Source: Styela clava (taxonomy: Eukaryota > Chordata > Ascidiacea > Stolidobranchia > Styelidae). From it: DNA of 64,000 nucleotides. A model generated the notes under the pieces. The model was not told the DNA's origin. It searched no databases and worked only from the letters and a program-made list of their open reading frames with translations. The position numbers and the translations under genes are program-made. Each line of letters opens with the position of its first letter. Position 1 is the first letter of the stretch. Below, one piece after another: positions 1 through 13,292 of the stretch. The DNA is taken from NCBI RefSeq assembly GCF_964204865.1, contig NC_135255.1:14103135-14167134 (forward strand). Direction: 5' to 3'.

Positions 1-642
1 TTGACACCATTGACCATTCCATCCTCTTAAGTAAGCTCTATCACTATGGAATTAGGGGCGCCCCATTCAATTGGTTCAGGAACTACCTTCAAGACAGGAA
101 GCAAATTGTGCGATATGACAACTCATTCTCTACAAATATTTGTGTCATGAAGCACGGAGTTCCACAAGGATCTTTACTTGGCCCATTATTTTTTCCAGCT
201 TACATTAATGACATGTCCAGGTGTCTGAAATCCTCTGAGTCGATCATGTTTGCTGATGAACTTGATTCTTCATGGGGAAAACCTTGAAGATCTATTCACA
301 GTTGCAAACCAAGAACTAACCAACATTCATAGCTGGATGTTGATTAATAAATTATCTCTGAATGCTAACTAAATTTGTAATATTCCATTCAAGCAAGCAT
401 AAAAGTGTGAGTTGTTCAAAAAAACTACTGCTCAATGGCAATGAAATTGAAAGAGTGAAAGAAATAAAATTTCTAGGAATTATCTTTGATGAAAATCTGT
501 CATGGAAATCACAAATAATGCATGTTATTGGTAAAACAAAAAAAACCTAGCAGTTTCTGCCAAAGTATCCCAATGTGTTGATCAATCAGCTCTACTAGCA
601 ATGTTTCAATCATTACTACTTAGCCATATTCGATATTGTTGT
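1..642 (+). pseudogene. Plus-strand LINE, RT fragment (unit 0)
   Basis: Reverse-transcriptase palm sequence of a CR1/Jockey-like non-LTR retrotransposon. The reading shows VPQGSLLGPLFF and YINDM motifs, then FADE where an active element has FADD or YADD, with a frameshift close after. A second fragment (362-550) holds the thumb-type motif KFLGIIFDENLSW. The element is cut at about 642 by the 3' end of the minus-strand LINE. Confidence 0.85.
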
Positions 643-2129
643 TCAGATTCAGATATTTATTTCCGTCATGCAAGAAATATTGTACAAATAAACAGTAAAA
701 ATAAATCGAGAGAAGAAATAACAGACGTACAATAATTCGACTGCAATAGACGAGGAGTCGCGAATAAACTATAAAGTTAACGTGTCAGCGACACCTAAAT
801 AGCTGTAAACAGCAGCAGATGAAGTCAAATAAACAGGATTTAAACATATATATTTTTTGAATGAACACAATTTGGAAAATGTAAGTCGAATTGGGGAAGT
901 CAGTTAGGAGAAAATAGTTCAATCGAAGATAATCATGAGAAACGAGAGAAAAACAAGAGCGCGTCAGGAGGGGAAAAAATGCTCAAATCGTCAGCGTCAT
1001 GCTCGGGTCGGCACCGTCACAGCTGTCGGGCTTCTGATTGACATGACGCTGCCTTGCGGAGATAAATTACGGGGAATTCCCAGCAAACCACAATAAGGGA
1101 ATTAGTTTTGGAGGTATAAATACATAATGAAGTTTGGGCAACAGAATCACAATACGAGAGGTTAAGTACACGGCGAAGAGATTTGGGGCAACGTAGCTTG
1201 TGGAAGAATAGTGAAAATATTCAATAACACTGGAAATGAATGATATGAACAAATAAGAAAAACATCACATTCAGCAAAATTGACATCAAATACAGGATTG
1301 ATGACCAGTGAATTAGACTACTGGATGTTATAAGCATTGAGGTAGTGATTTTTTAATTCTTTTTTAAATGTATTATAGTTCTTAGAGCGTATGGTAACTG
1401 GAAGCATATTCCAAAGTTTTATACCAATGAACTTAATGGAATTTTGTGTGCGGCTAGATGAATAGCGAGTCATATAATATGAGCTATTGGCAGAAGACCG
1501 AGTTGCATGAGAGTGAATGACGCTTTGCTTAACAAAATAGCCGGAGAATGCAGCCGGCAGTTTTTTATTATGATGTTGGTGCATAATTTTCAGCACTTCA
1601 GTTTTATAAATATCTGCATTTTTAAGTATTTTCATCTTATAATAGTAGGATTCTAAATTGCACCGTGGTCCGGCGTGTGTAAGAGCACGGATTGCCCTGT
1701 TTTGCATGACTTCAATACGATGCAGTAACATTTTGCTTGCTGAACCCCAGGCCGCAATGCCATATTGGATATGGGACTGGAACAGAGCATAATAAACCAT
1801 ACGTAAAGTTGACACTGAGGTGTATGATCGAAGTTTATACAACATTCCTACCGCCTTAGATAATTTAACGGTAATGTTGGATATGTGAATATCCCAGTTC
1901 AATTTATTGTCAATATCGATACCAAGATATTTATACGATTCCACATTTTCCAGAATAGTCCCCCCAATTTGGATTTTTAAACCATCAATGCGTTTTGGTT
2001 TTTTAGGAGTTATCAACATAGTTTTTGATTTATCCACATTTAATGTTAGTTTGTTAAGTTCCATCCAATGAGCAACCTTTTGTATTTCAGTATTCACTCT
2101 GGATTGAAGCACTACATGAGACTTATCAC
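643..2129 (-). pseudogene. Minus-strand LINE, 3' half (unit 0)
   Basis: On the minus strand, a C-terminal RT segment ends at 1318, followed by a ~670-bp 3' UTR. The UTR runs to a short TCTGAA repeat tail at ~643-655, the kind of microsatellite 3' end many non-LTR elements have. The 278-codon ORF (1318-2154) contains YKYLGIDIDNKLNW and KLWNMLPVTIRS. Its first nine or so residues come from sequence across the rearrangement junction at 2129/2130, so that start is not native. The palm domain with the catalytic FADD is missing in this copy. Confidence 0.87.
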
Positions 2130-2297
2130 AGGTTAGGGGGTAATTTCTTTCCAATTTTCCTTATTTTAGTCCTATTATCAGTTCGAAGACTAGCCAAGAG
2201 CCTCCCGTAGTATTTATACCTAAAATTATGGCCTAACCTAATACACATATTACATTCCGATGTCCGCCATCTTGGTTCGCATACTTCGGGAGCCCCG

Positions 2298-4715
2298 ATG
2301 AATGAATTCAACAACATTGATAGTGTTTTCTTGTACAATTGCTCAAATCAATATATCTGCTTCAGTGATGTCAATGCCCTTAAGTTCAACGATAGCCTTA
2401 AACTAAGTGGTTTCATGACTCTTTCAATCAATATCAGATCTTGCACTAGTTAATTCACTGAATTGTAAGCCTCATGTAATTGCTGTAAATGAAACATGGA
2501 TTGTATCTGGTACAAATGGCCATTTCAATGCACTGGATGGCTATGTTTTTATCTCCAATAGTAGGCCTAGATCTCATCACCGAGGTGGTGGTGTTAGTCT
2601 CTACATTCGAAATGATTTGAAATACATTGTCCGCAAAGATATTACTATAATGTGCGAAAAGGTTTTTGAATCTATATTCGTTGACATATCATTGGAAAAT
2701 AAAACAATAACCTGCGGTACTATTTATAGATCACCACTAACTGATGAATTGAACAATGCTAACTTTCGGAATATCTTGTCCCACGTTCTCTCAAAGATGA
2801 AAAGGTTGAATTATAATTATATAATGGGTGACTTCAACTATAATCTTATTGATGAGTCCAATATGAATACCAGGCTATTTGTTGATATTATGCACAACCT
2901 AGCCTATTATTCTCTGATAAACTGCCCAACCAGGATAACCTCAAGTTCTGCTACCTATATAGACCACATCTGGACAAACGTATTTGATAAAAAAATTAAC
3001 AGTGCTGTTTTAGCAGAATGTGTGTCTGATCATCTGCCGATTGTACAATGCTCTCTTCTAGAAAAGCAAATTCAGACCAGAATTGAAACGCTTTATCGCC
3101 AGTTTACTTTGTCCAGCTTGAATACTTTTATGAATGAACCGAATTCTATTGATATTGATGACTTCAGCAGCATCCAGGATCCCAACACTTGCTTTGAAAT
3201 TTTTTTTGAAAAATTCTCCACTGCTTACTCTCAATCTTTTCCTTACAAAAAACAGACAAACAGATCAAACAAACCTTGGTATGATACTGAGTTACGCAAA
3301 CTCAACAAAGTCAAACACAAACTTTATCATAAATTAATAAACAATAAAAACATAAATGACAAGCACAAATTACAGTTCAATAAATGCAGGAACCTTTATT
3401 CTCGATTGCTCCACAAAAAGAAATCAAATTATTACAAATCTAAATTTGCTTCTCACAAAGGCAACATCAAGGCAGTGTGGAAAACAATTAATGAACTTAT
3501 TGGTAAAAATAAAACAAATTTTTGTCCTTTGATTGGACTTGATTGCAGTAATACACAAATTGCAAATAAATTGCAAGATATGAAATGTAATTTTTGTCAC
3601 AACCAGCTGGCTGTGACAAAAATTACATTTCATATCTTGGGAAGCAAGAATCCTCATCCATGTTCTTAAGGCCAATTACATCATTAGAAATAAAAAAAAT
3701 ATCATACGCGATATGAAGCCCAAGTCAAGTTTTGGAATCGATGGTATTCCATTCAAAATATTGAAATATGTTATATTTAATCTTTCACTATCTAGTGGAT
3801 TATTCATTGAAAGCTTCAAGACATCCAAAGTTCTTCCTCTCTTTAAAAAGGGTAGTGTTTTAGATATTGAAAACTATAGACCTATTAGTCTTTGACCATC
3901 ATTTTCTAAGATTCTTAAAAAATAACGTATAGTAGAATGTCAAACTACTTTGAAACTAACAATGTTTTCCACTCGCATCAATTTGGTTTCCGCAAGCATC
4001 AATTCACTGCTATGGCTGCTAATGTTTTGGTACACAAACTGACCAAGGCGTTTGAATGCAAACAACATGCAATTTGACACCATTGACCATTCCATCCTCT
4101 TAAGTAAGCTCTATCACTATGGAACTAGGGGCGCCCCATTCAATTGGTTCAGGAACTACCTTCAAGACAGGAAGCAAATTGTGCGATATGAAAACTCATT
4201 CTCTACAAATATTTGTGTCATGAAGCACGGAGTTCCACAAGGATCTTTACTTGGCCCATTATTTTTTCCAGCTTACATTAATGACATGTCCAGGTGTCTG
4301 AAATCCTCTGAGTCGATCATGTTTGCTGATGAACTTGATTCTTCATGGGGAAAACCTTGAAGATCTATTCACAGTTGCAAACCAAGAACTAACCAACATT
4401 CATAGCTGGATGTTGATTAATAAATTATCTCTGAATGCTAACTAAATTTGTAATATTCCATTCAAGCAAGCATAAAAGTGTGAGTTGTTCAAAAAAACTA
4501 CTGCTCAATGGCAATGAAATTGAAAGAGTGAAAGAAATAAAATTTCTAGGAATTATCTTTGATGAAAATCTGTCATGGAAATCACAAATAATGCATGTTA
4601 TTGGTAAAACAAAAAAAACCTAGCAGTTTCTGCCAAAGTATCCCAATGTGTTGATCAATCAGCTCTACTAGCAATGTTTCAATCATTACTACTTAGCCAT
4701 ATTCGATATTGTTGT
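2298..4715 (+). pseudogene. Plus-strand non-LTR retrotransposon, endonuclease plus decayed RT (unit 1)
   Basis: The 5' part encodes an APE-type endonuclease. An NETW motif is read at 2482-2500, and the long ORF (2617-3669, 350 codons) shows GDFN at residues 71-74, YIDHIWT at 114-120 and SDHLPI at 137-142. These are the usual metal-binding and catalytic landmarks of LINE endonucleases. A frameshift separates this ORF from the earlier SINIRS motif (~2430-2450). A 66-bp palindrome (3574-3639) ends the endonuclease frame. RT pieces follow: ENYRPISL (3713-3895), VPQGS and FADE (4052-4360), and KFLGIIFDENLSW (4435-4623), with stops between. The element is dead and is cut off at ~4715 by the minus-strand LINE. 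Its 5' start is uncertain. Confidence 0.88.
3574..3639. repeat. 66-bp near-perfect palindrome (unit 1)
   Basis: The sequence from caagatatgaaatg to catttcatatcttg reads the same on both strands across 66 bp, centred on ccagctgg, with one mismatched pair beside the centre. It ends the endonuclease frame of the plus-strand LINE. Copies lie at the same offset in every unit (for example 7647-7712 and 11720-11785). It may be a tiny foldback insertion or a replication-slippage product. I found no target duplication that decides between them. Confidence 0.9.
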
Positions 4716-6202
4716 TCAGATTCAGATATTTATTTCCGTCATGCAAGAAATATTGTACAAATAAACAGTAAAAATAAATCGAGAGAAGAAATAACAGACG
4801 TACAATAATTCGACTGCAATAGACGAGGAGTCGCGAATAAACTATAAAGTTAACGTGTCAGCGACACCTAAATAGCTGTAAACAGCAGCAGATGAAGTCA
4901 AATAAACAGGATTTAAACATATATATTTTTTGAATGAACACAATTTGGAAAATGTAAGTCGAATTGGGGAAGTCAGTTAGGAGAAAATAGTTCAATCGAA
5001 GATAATCATGAGAAACGAGAGAAAAACAAGAGCGCGTCAGGAGGGGAAAAAATGCTCAAATCGTCAGCGTCATGCTCGGGTCGGCACCGTCACAGCTGTC
5101 GGGCTTCTGATTGACATGACGCTGCCTTGCGGAGATAAATTACGGGGAATTCCCAGCAAACCACAATAAGGGAATTAGTTTTGGAGGTATAAATACATAA
5201 TGAAGTTTGGGCAACAGAATCACAATACGAGAGGTTAAGTACACGGCGAAGAGATTTGGGGCAACGTAGCTTGTGGAAGAATAGTGAAAATATTCAATAA
5301 CACTGGAAATGAATGATATGAACAAATAAGAAAAACATCACATTCAGCAAAATTGACATCAAATACAGGATTGATGACCAGTGAATTAGACTACTGGATG
5401 TTATAAGCATTGAGGTAGTGATTTTTTAATTCTTTTTTAAATGTATTATAGTTCTTAGAGCGTATGGTAACTGGAAGCATATTCCAAAGTTTTATACCAA
5501 TGAACTTAATGGAATTTTGTGTGCGGCTAGATGAATAGCGAGTCATATAATATGAGCTATTGGCAGAAGACCGAGTTGCATGAGAGTGAATGACGCTTTG
5601 CTTAACAAAATAGCCGGAGAATGCAGCCGGCAGTTTTTTATTATGATGTTGGTGCATAATTTTCAGCACTTCAGTTTTATAAATATCTGCATTTTTAAGT
5701 ATTTTCATCTTATAATAGTAGGATTCTAAATTGCACCGTGGTCCGGCGTGTGTAAGAGCACGGATTGCCCTGTTTTGCATGACTTCAATACGATGCAGTA
5801 ACATTTTGCTTGCTGAACCCCAGGCCGCAATGCCATATTGGATATGGGACTGGAACAGAGCATAATAAACCATACGTAAAGTTGACACTGAGGTGTATGA
5901 TCGAAGTTTATACAACATTCCTACCGCCTTAGATAATTTAACGGTAATGTTGGATATGTGAATATCCCAGTTCAATTTATTGTCAATATCGATACCAAGA
6001 TATTTATACGATTCCACATTTTCCAGAATAGTCCCCCCAATTTGGATTTTTAAACCATCAATGCGTTTTGGTTTTTTAGGAGTTATCAACATAGTTTTTG
6101 ATTTATCCACATTTAATGTTAGTTTGTTAAGTTCCATCCAATGAGCAACCTTTTGTATTTCAGTATTCACTCTGGATTGAAGCACTACATGAGACTTATC
6201 AC
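4716..6202 (-). pseudogene. Minus-strand LINE, 3' half (unit 1)
   Basis: Same as unit 0: ORF 5391-6227 (crossing the unit junction), 3' UTR and TCTGAA tail near 4716-4728. It lacks the catalytic core. Confidence 0.87.
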
Positions 6203-6370
6203 AGGTTAGGGGGTAATTTCTTTCCAATTTTCCTTATTTTAGTCCTATTATCAGTTCGAAGACTAGCCAAGAGCCTCCCGTAGTATTTATACCTAAAATT
6301 ATGGCCTAACCTAATACACATATTACATTCCGATGTCCGCCATCTTGGTTCGCATACTTCGGGAGCCCCG

Positions 6371-8788
6371 ATGAATGAATTCAACAACATTGATAGTGTT
6401 TTCTTGTACAATTGCTCAAATCAATATATCTGCTTCAGTGATGTCAATGCCCTTAAGTTCAACGATAGCCTTAAACTAAGTGGTTTCATGACTCTTTCAA
6501 TCAATATCAGATCTTGCACTAGTTAATTCACTGAATTGTAAGCCTCATGTAATTGCTGTAAATGAAACATGGATTGTATCTGGTACAAATGGCCATTTCA
6601 ATGCACTGGATGGCTATGTTTTTATCTCCAATAGTAGGCCTAGATCTCATCACCGAGGTGGTGGTGTTAGTCTCTACATTCGAAATGATTTGAAATACAT
6701 TGTCCGCAAAGATATTACTATAATGTGCGAAAAGGTTTTTGAATCTATATTCGTTGACATATCATTGGAAAATAAAACAATAACCTGCGGTACTATTTAT
6801 AGATCACCACTAACTGATGAATTGAACAATGCTAACTTTCGGAATATCTTGTCCCACGTTCTCTCAAAGATGAAAAGGTTGAATTATAATTATATAATGG
6901 GTGACTTCAACTATAATCTTATTGATGAGTCCAATATGAATACCAGGCTATTTGTTGATATTATGCACAACCTAGCCTATTATTCTCTGATAAACTGCCC
7001 AACCAGGATAACCTCAAGTTCTGCTACCTATATAGACCACATCTGGACAAACGTATTTGATAAAAAAATTAACAGTGCTGTTTTAGCAGAATGTGTGTCT
7101 GATCATCTGCCGATTGTACAATGCTCTCTTCTAGAAAAGCAAATTCAGACCAGAATTGAAACGCTTTATCGCCAGTTTACTTTGTCCAGCTTGAATACTT
7201 TTATGAATGAACCGAATTCTATTGATATTGATGACTTCAGCAGCATCCAGGATCCCAACACTTGCTTTGAAATTTTTTTTGAAAAATTCTCCACTGCTTA
7301 CTCTCAATCTTTTCCTTACAAAAAACAGACAAACAGATCAAACAAACCTTGGTATGATACTGAGTTACGCAAACTCAACAAAGTCAAACACAAACTTTAT
7401 CATAAATTAATAAACAATAAAAACATAAATGACAAGCACAAATTACAGTTCAATAAATGCAGGAACCTTTATTCTCGATTGCTCCACAAAAAGAAATCAA
7501 ATTATTACAAATCTAAATTTGCTTCTCACAAAGGCAACATCAAGGCAGTGTGGAAAACAATTAATGAACTTATTGGTAAAAATAAAACAAATTTTTGTCC
7601 TTTGATTGGACTTGATTGCAGTAATACACAAATTGCAAATAAATTGCAAGATATGAAATGTAATTTTTGTCACAACCAGCTGGCTGTGACAAAAATTACA
7701 TTTCATATCTTGGGAAGCAAGAATCCTCATCCATGTTCTTAAGGCCAATTACATCATTAGAAATAAAAAAAATATCATACGCGATATGAAGCCCAAGTCA
7801 AGTTTTGGAATCGATGGTATTCCATTCAAAATATTGAAATATGTTATATTTAATCTTTCACTATCTAGTGGATTATTCATTGAAAGCTTCAAGACATCCA
7901 AAGTTCTTCCTCTCTTTAAAAAGGGTAGTGTTTTAGATATTGAAAACTATAGACCTATTAGTCTTTGACCATCATTTTCTAAGATTCTTAAAAAATAACG
8001 TATAGTAGAATGTCAAACTACTTTGAAACTAACAATGTTTTCCACTCGCATCAATTTGGTTTCCGCAAGCATCAATTCACTGCTATGGCTGCTAATGTTT
8101 TGGTACACAAACTGACCAAGGCGTTTGAATGCAAACAACATGCAATTTGACACCATTGACCATTCCATCCTCTTAAGTAAGCTCTATCACTATGGAATTA
8201 GGGGCGCCCCATTCAATTGGTTCAGGAACTACCTTCAAGACAGGAAGCAAATTGTGCGATATGACAACTCATTCTCTACAAATATTTGTGTCATGAAGCA
8301 CGGAGTTCCACAAGGATCTTTACTTGGCCCATTATTTTTTCCAGCTTACATTAATGACATGTCCAGGTGTCTGAAATCCTCTGAGTCGATCATGTTTGCT
8401 GATGAACTTGATTCTTCATGGGGAAAACCTTGAAGATCTATTCACAGTTGCAAACCAAGAACTAACCAACATTCATAGCTGGATGTTGATTAATAAATTA
8501 TCTCTGAATGCTAACTAAATTTGTAATATTCCATTCAAGCAAGCATAAAAGTGTGAGTTGTTCAAAAAAACTACTGCTCAATGGCAATGAAATTGAAAGA
8601 GTGAAAGAAATAAAATTTCTAGGAATTATCTTTGATGAAAATCTGTCATGGAAATCACAAATAATGCATGTTATTGGTAAAACAAAAAAAACCTAGCAGT
8701 TTCTGCCAAAGTATCCCAATGTGTTGATCAATCAGCTCTACTAGCAATGTTTCAATCATTACTACTTAGCCATATTCGATATTGTTGT
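6371..8788 (+). pseudogene. Plus-strand LINE, endonuclease plus decayed RT (unit 2)
   Basis: Same structure as the unit 1 copy: endonuclease ORF at 6690-7742, RT fragments at 7786-7968, 8125-8433 and 8508-8696. It has the same inactivating stops and palindrome (7647-7712). The RT fragment reads Ile and Asp at the two variable codons. Confidence 0.88.
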
Positions 8789-10275
8789 TCAGATTCAGAT
8801 ATTTATTTCCGTCATGCAAGAAATATTGTACAAATAAACAGTAAAAATAAATCGAGAGAAGAAATAACAGACGTACAATAATTCGACTGCAATAGACGAG
8901 GAGTCGCGAATAAACTATAAAGTTAACGTGTCAGCGACACCTAAATAGCTGTAAACAGCAGCAGATGAAGTCAAATAAACAGGATTTAAACATATATATT
9001 TTTTGAATGAACACAATTTGGAAAATGTAAGTCGAATTGGGGAAGTCAGTTAGGAGAAAATAGTTCAATCGAAGATAATCATGAGAAACGAGAGAAAAAC
9101 AAGAGCGCGTCAGGAGGGGAAAAAATGCTCAAATCGTCAGCGTCATGCTCGGGTCGGCACCGTCACAGCTGTCGGGCTTCTGATTGACATGACGCTGCCT
9201 TGCGGAGATAAATTACGGGGAATTCCCAGCAAACCACAATAAGGGAATTAGTTTTGGAGGTATAAATACATAATGAAGTTTGGGCAACAGAATCACAATA
9301 CGAGAGGTTAAGTACACGGCGAAGAGATTTGGGGCAACGTAGCTTGTGGAAGAATAGTGAAAATATTCAATAACACTGGAAATGAATGATATGAACAAAT
9401 AAGAAAAACATCACATTCAGCAAAATTGACATCAAATACAGGATTGATGACCAGTGAATTAGACTACTGGATGTTATAAGCATTGAGGTAGTGATTTTTT
9501 AATTCTTTTTTAAATGTATTATAGTTCTTAGAGCGTATGGTAACTGGAAGCATATTCCAAAGTTTTATACCAATGAACTTAATGGAATTTTGTGTGCGGC
9601 TAGATGAATAGCGAGTCATATAATATGAGCTATTGGCAGAAGACCGAGTTGCATGAGAGTGAATGACGCTTTGCTTAACAAAATAGCCGGAGAATGCAGC
9701 CGGCAGTTTTTTATTATGATGTTGGTGCATAATTTTCAGCACTTCAGTTTTATAAATATCTGCATTTTTAAGTATTTTCATCTTATAATAGTAGGATTCT
9801 AAATTGCACCGTGGTCCGGCGTGTGTAAGAGCACGGATTGCCCTGTTTTGCATGACTTCAATACGATGCAGTAACATTTTGCTTGCTGAACCCCAGGCCG
9901 CAATGCCATATTGGATATGGGACTGGAACAGAGCATAATAAACCATACGTAAAGTTGACACTGAGGTGTATGATCGAAGTTTATACAACATTCCTACCGC
10001 CTTAGATAATTTAACGGTAATGTTGGATATGTGAATATCCCAGTTCAATTTATTGTCAATATCGATACCAAGATATTTATACGATTCCACATTTTCCAGA
10101 ATAGTCCCCCCAATTTGGATTTTTAAACCATCAATGCGTTTTGGTTTTTTAGGAGTTATCAACATAGTTTTTGATTTATCCACATTTAATGTTAGTTTGT
10201 TAAGTTCCATCCAATGAGCAACCTTTTGTATTTCAGTATTCACTCTGGATTGAAGCACTACATGAGACTTATCAC
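8789..10275 (-). pseudogene. Minus-strand LINE, 3' half (unit 2)
   Basis: ORF 9464-10300 (crossing the junction), 3' UTR and TCTGAA tail near 8789. It lacks the catalytic core. Confidence 0.87.
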
Positions 10276-10443
10276 AGGTTAGGGGGTAATTTCTTTCCAA
10301 TTTTCCTTATTTTAGTCCTATTATCAGTTCGAAGACTAGCCAAGAGCCTCCCGTAGTATTTATACCTAAAATTATGGCCTAACCTAATACACATATTACA
10401 TTCCGATGTCCGCCATCTTGGTTCGCATACTTCGGGAGCCCCG

Positions 10444-13292
10444 ATGAATGAATTCAACAACATTGATAGTGTTTTCTTGTACAATTGCTCAAATCAATAT
10501 ATCTGCTTCAGTGATGTCAATGCCCTTAAGTTCAACGATAGCCTTAAACTAAGTGGTTTCATGACTCTTTCAATCAATATCAGATCTTGCACTAGTTAAT
10601 TCACTGAATTGTAAGCCTCATGTAATTGCTGTAAATGAAACATGGATTGTATCTGGTACAAATGGCCATTTCAATGCACTGGATGGCTATGTTTTTATCT
10701 CCAATAGTAGGCCTAGATCTCATCACCGAGGTGGTGGTGTTAGTCTCTACATTCGAAATGATTTGAAATACATTGTCCGCAAAGATATTACTATAATGTG
10801 CGAAAAGGTTTTTGAATCTATATTCGTTGACATATCATTGGAAAATAAAACAATAACCTGCGGTACTATTTATAGATCACCACTAACTGATGAATTGAAC
10901 AATGCTAACTTTCGGAATATCTTGTCCCACGTTCTCTCAAAGATGAAAAGGTTGAATTATAATTATATAATGGGTGACTTCAACTATAATCTTATTGATG
11001 AGTCCAATATGAATACCAGGCTATTTGTTGATATTATGCACAACCTAGCCTATTATTCTCTGATAAACTGCCCAACCAGGATAACCTCAAGTTCTGCTAC
11101 CTATATAGACCACATCTGGACAAACGTATTTGATAAAAAAATTAACAGTGCTGTTTTAGCAGAATGTGTGTCTGATCATCTGCCGATTGTACAATGCTCT
11201 CTTCTAGAAAAGCAAATTCAGACCAGAATTGAAACGCTTTATCGCCAGTTTACTTTGTCCAGCTTGAATACTTTTATGAATGAACCGAATTCTATTGATA
11301 TTGATGACTTCAGCAGCATCCAGGATCCCAACACTTGCTTTGAAATTTTTTTTGAAAAATTCTCCACTGCTTACTCTCAATCTTTTCCTTACAAAAAACA
11401 GACAAACAGATCAAACAAACCTTGGTATGATACTGAGTTACGCAAACTCAACAAAGTCAAACACAAACTTTATCATAAATTAATAAACAATAAAAACATA
11501 AATGACAAGCACAAATTACAGTTCAATAAATGCAGGAACCTTTATTCTCGATTGCTCCACAAAAAGAAATCAAATTATTACAAATCTAAATTTGCTTCTC
11601 ACAAAGGCAACATCAAGGCAGTGTGGAAAACAATTAATGAACTTATTGGTAAAAATAAAACAAATTTTTGTCCTTTGATTGGACTTGATTGCAGTAATAC
11701 ACAAATTGCAAATAAATTGCAAGATATGAAATGTAATTTTTGTCACAACCAGCTGGCTGTGACAAAAATTACATTTCATATCTTGGGAAGCAAGAATCCT
11801 CATCAGATTCAGATTCAGATTCAGATATTTATTTTTCGTCGTGCAAAAACATTGTACATTTAAACAAATGGTAAAAATTAAATAAATACATTGAAAGAAA
11901 GAGGTACAATATTTGGACTGCAATAGACGAGGGATCGCGAAAAGACTATCAAAAGTCATCATGTCAGCGACACCATTATAGAAGCAGATTAAGTCAAACA
12001 ATACAGAAATAAATCAGCAAAAATAAATGAAACAATTTGGGAACTAAAATGTACGTGAGAACAGAAGATTCGATTAAATAGAAAAAAGCATTGACGAATT
12101 TAAACAACTCAACGCCATGCTCCACCGAGCACGCCAACAACAAAGAAATTGCTGACGTGCGTGACGCAGCATAATGTTGTTGACTACTTGGGGAATTCCC
12201 TGCAGCAGCAGCAGTGGAACTACTAATACATCATCCATGTTCTTAAGGCCAATTACATCATTAGAAATAAAAAAAATATCATACGCGATATGAAGCCCAA
12301 GTCAAGTTTTGGAATCGATGGTATTCCATTCAAAATATTGAAATATGTTATATTTAATCTTTCACTATCTAGTGGATTATTCATTGAAAGCTTCAAGACA
12401 TCCAAAGTTCTTCCTCTCTTTAAAAAGGGTAGTGTTTTAGATATTGAAAACTATAGACCTATTAGTCTTTGACCATCATTTTCTAAGATTCTTAAAAAAT
12501 AACGTATAGTAGAATGTCAAACTACTTTGAAACTAACAATGTTTTCCACTCGCATCAATTTGGTTTCCGCAAGCATCAATTCACTGCTATGGCTGCTAAT
12601 GTTTTGGTACACAAACTGACCAAGGCGTTTGAATGCAAACAACATGCAATTTGACACCATTGACCATTCCATCCTCTTAAGTAAGCTCTATCACTATGGA
12701 ATTAGGGGCGCCCCATTCAATTGGTTCAGGAACTACCTTCAAGACAGGAAGCAAATTGTGCGATATGACAACTCATTCTCTACAAATATTTGTGTCATGA
12801 AGCACGGAGTTCCACAAGGATCTTTACTTGGCCCATTATTTTTTCCAGCTTACATTAATGACATGTCCAGGTGTCTGAAATCCTCTGAGTCGATCATGTT
12901 TGCTGATGAACTTGATTCTTCATGGGGAAAACCTTGAAGATCTATTCACAGTTGCAAACCAAGAACTAACCAACATTCATAGCTGGATGTTGATTAATAA
13001 ATTATCTCTGAATGCTAACTAAATTTGTAATATTCCATTCAAGCAAGCATAAAAGTGTGAGTTGTTCAAAAAAACTACTGCTCAATGGCAATGAAATTGA
13101 AAGAGTGAAAGAAATAAAATTTCTAGGAATTATCTTTGATGAAAATCTGTCATGGAAATCACAAATAATGCATGTTATTGGTAAAACAAAAAAAACCTAG
13201 CAGTTTCTGCCAAAGTATCCCAATGTGTTGATCAATCAGCTCTACTAGCAATGTTTCAATCATTACTACTTAGCCATATTCGATATTGTTGT
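10444..13292 (+). pseudogene. Plus-strand LINE with secondary insertion (unit 3)
   Basis: The endonuclease ORF (10763-11863) is 366 codons here because the LINE-end insertion at 11805 changes its last residues. RT fragments lie at 12290-12472, 12629-12937 and 13012-13200. The same stops are present as in other units, so the element was already dead before the insertion. Confidence 0.88.
11805..12230 (-). mobile_element. 426-bp 5'-truncated LINE end inserted in array unit 3
   Basis: It is present only in unit 3; the same site is empty in units 1, 2, 4 and 5 (for example at 3655-3659). The direct repeat TCATC flanks it (11800-11804 and 12231-12235) and fits a 5-bp target duplication. The left end is a TCTGAA-type tail read on the minus strand (agattcagattcag). 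The body is clearly similar, but not identical, to the 3' UTR of the minus-strand LINE (for example gactgcaatagacgag and gtcagcgacacc in both). So this is a separate, later insertion from a related source element. Confidence 0.88.

Larger units (their letters stand above)
1..2129. repeat. Partial array unit 0 (left-truncated by window)
   Basis: This is the right-hand 2,129 bp of a unit. It holds the reverse-transcriptase remnants of the plus-strand LINE (1-642), then the 3' UTR and C-terminal ORF of the minus-strand LINE (643-2129). It carries T at 52 and C at 119 (the Ile/Asp variant of the plus-strand RT fragment). Confidence 0.95.
2130..6202. repeat. Array unit 1
   Basis: A full 4,073-bp copy. 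It begins at the rearrangement junction, after the shared sequence ending gacttatcac. It carries the Thr/Glu variant (C at 4125, A at 4192), shared only with unit 5. Confidence 0.95.
6203..10275. repeat. Array unit 2
   Basis: A full 4,073-bp copy with the Ile/Asp variant (T at 8198, C at 8265). All LINE fragments lie at the same offsets as in unit 1. Confidence 0.95.

Noticed and set aside
3424..3675. Minus-strand 83-codon ORF repeated in most units
   Set aside because: It is antisense to the LINE endonuclease and crosses the palindrome; its apparent sequence is a mirror of the other strand.
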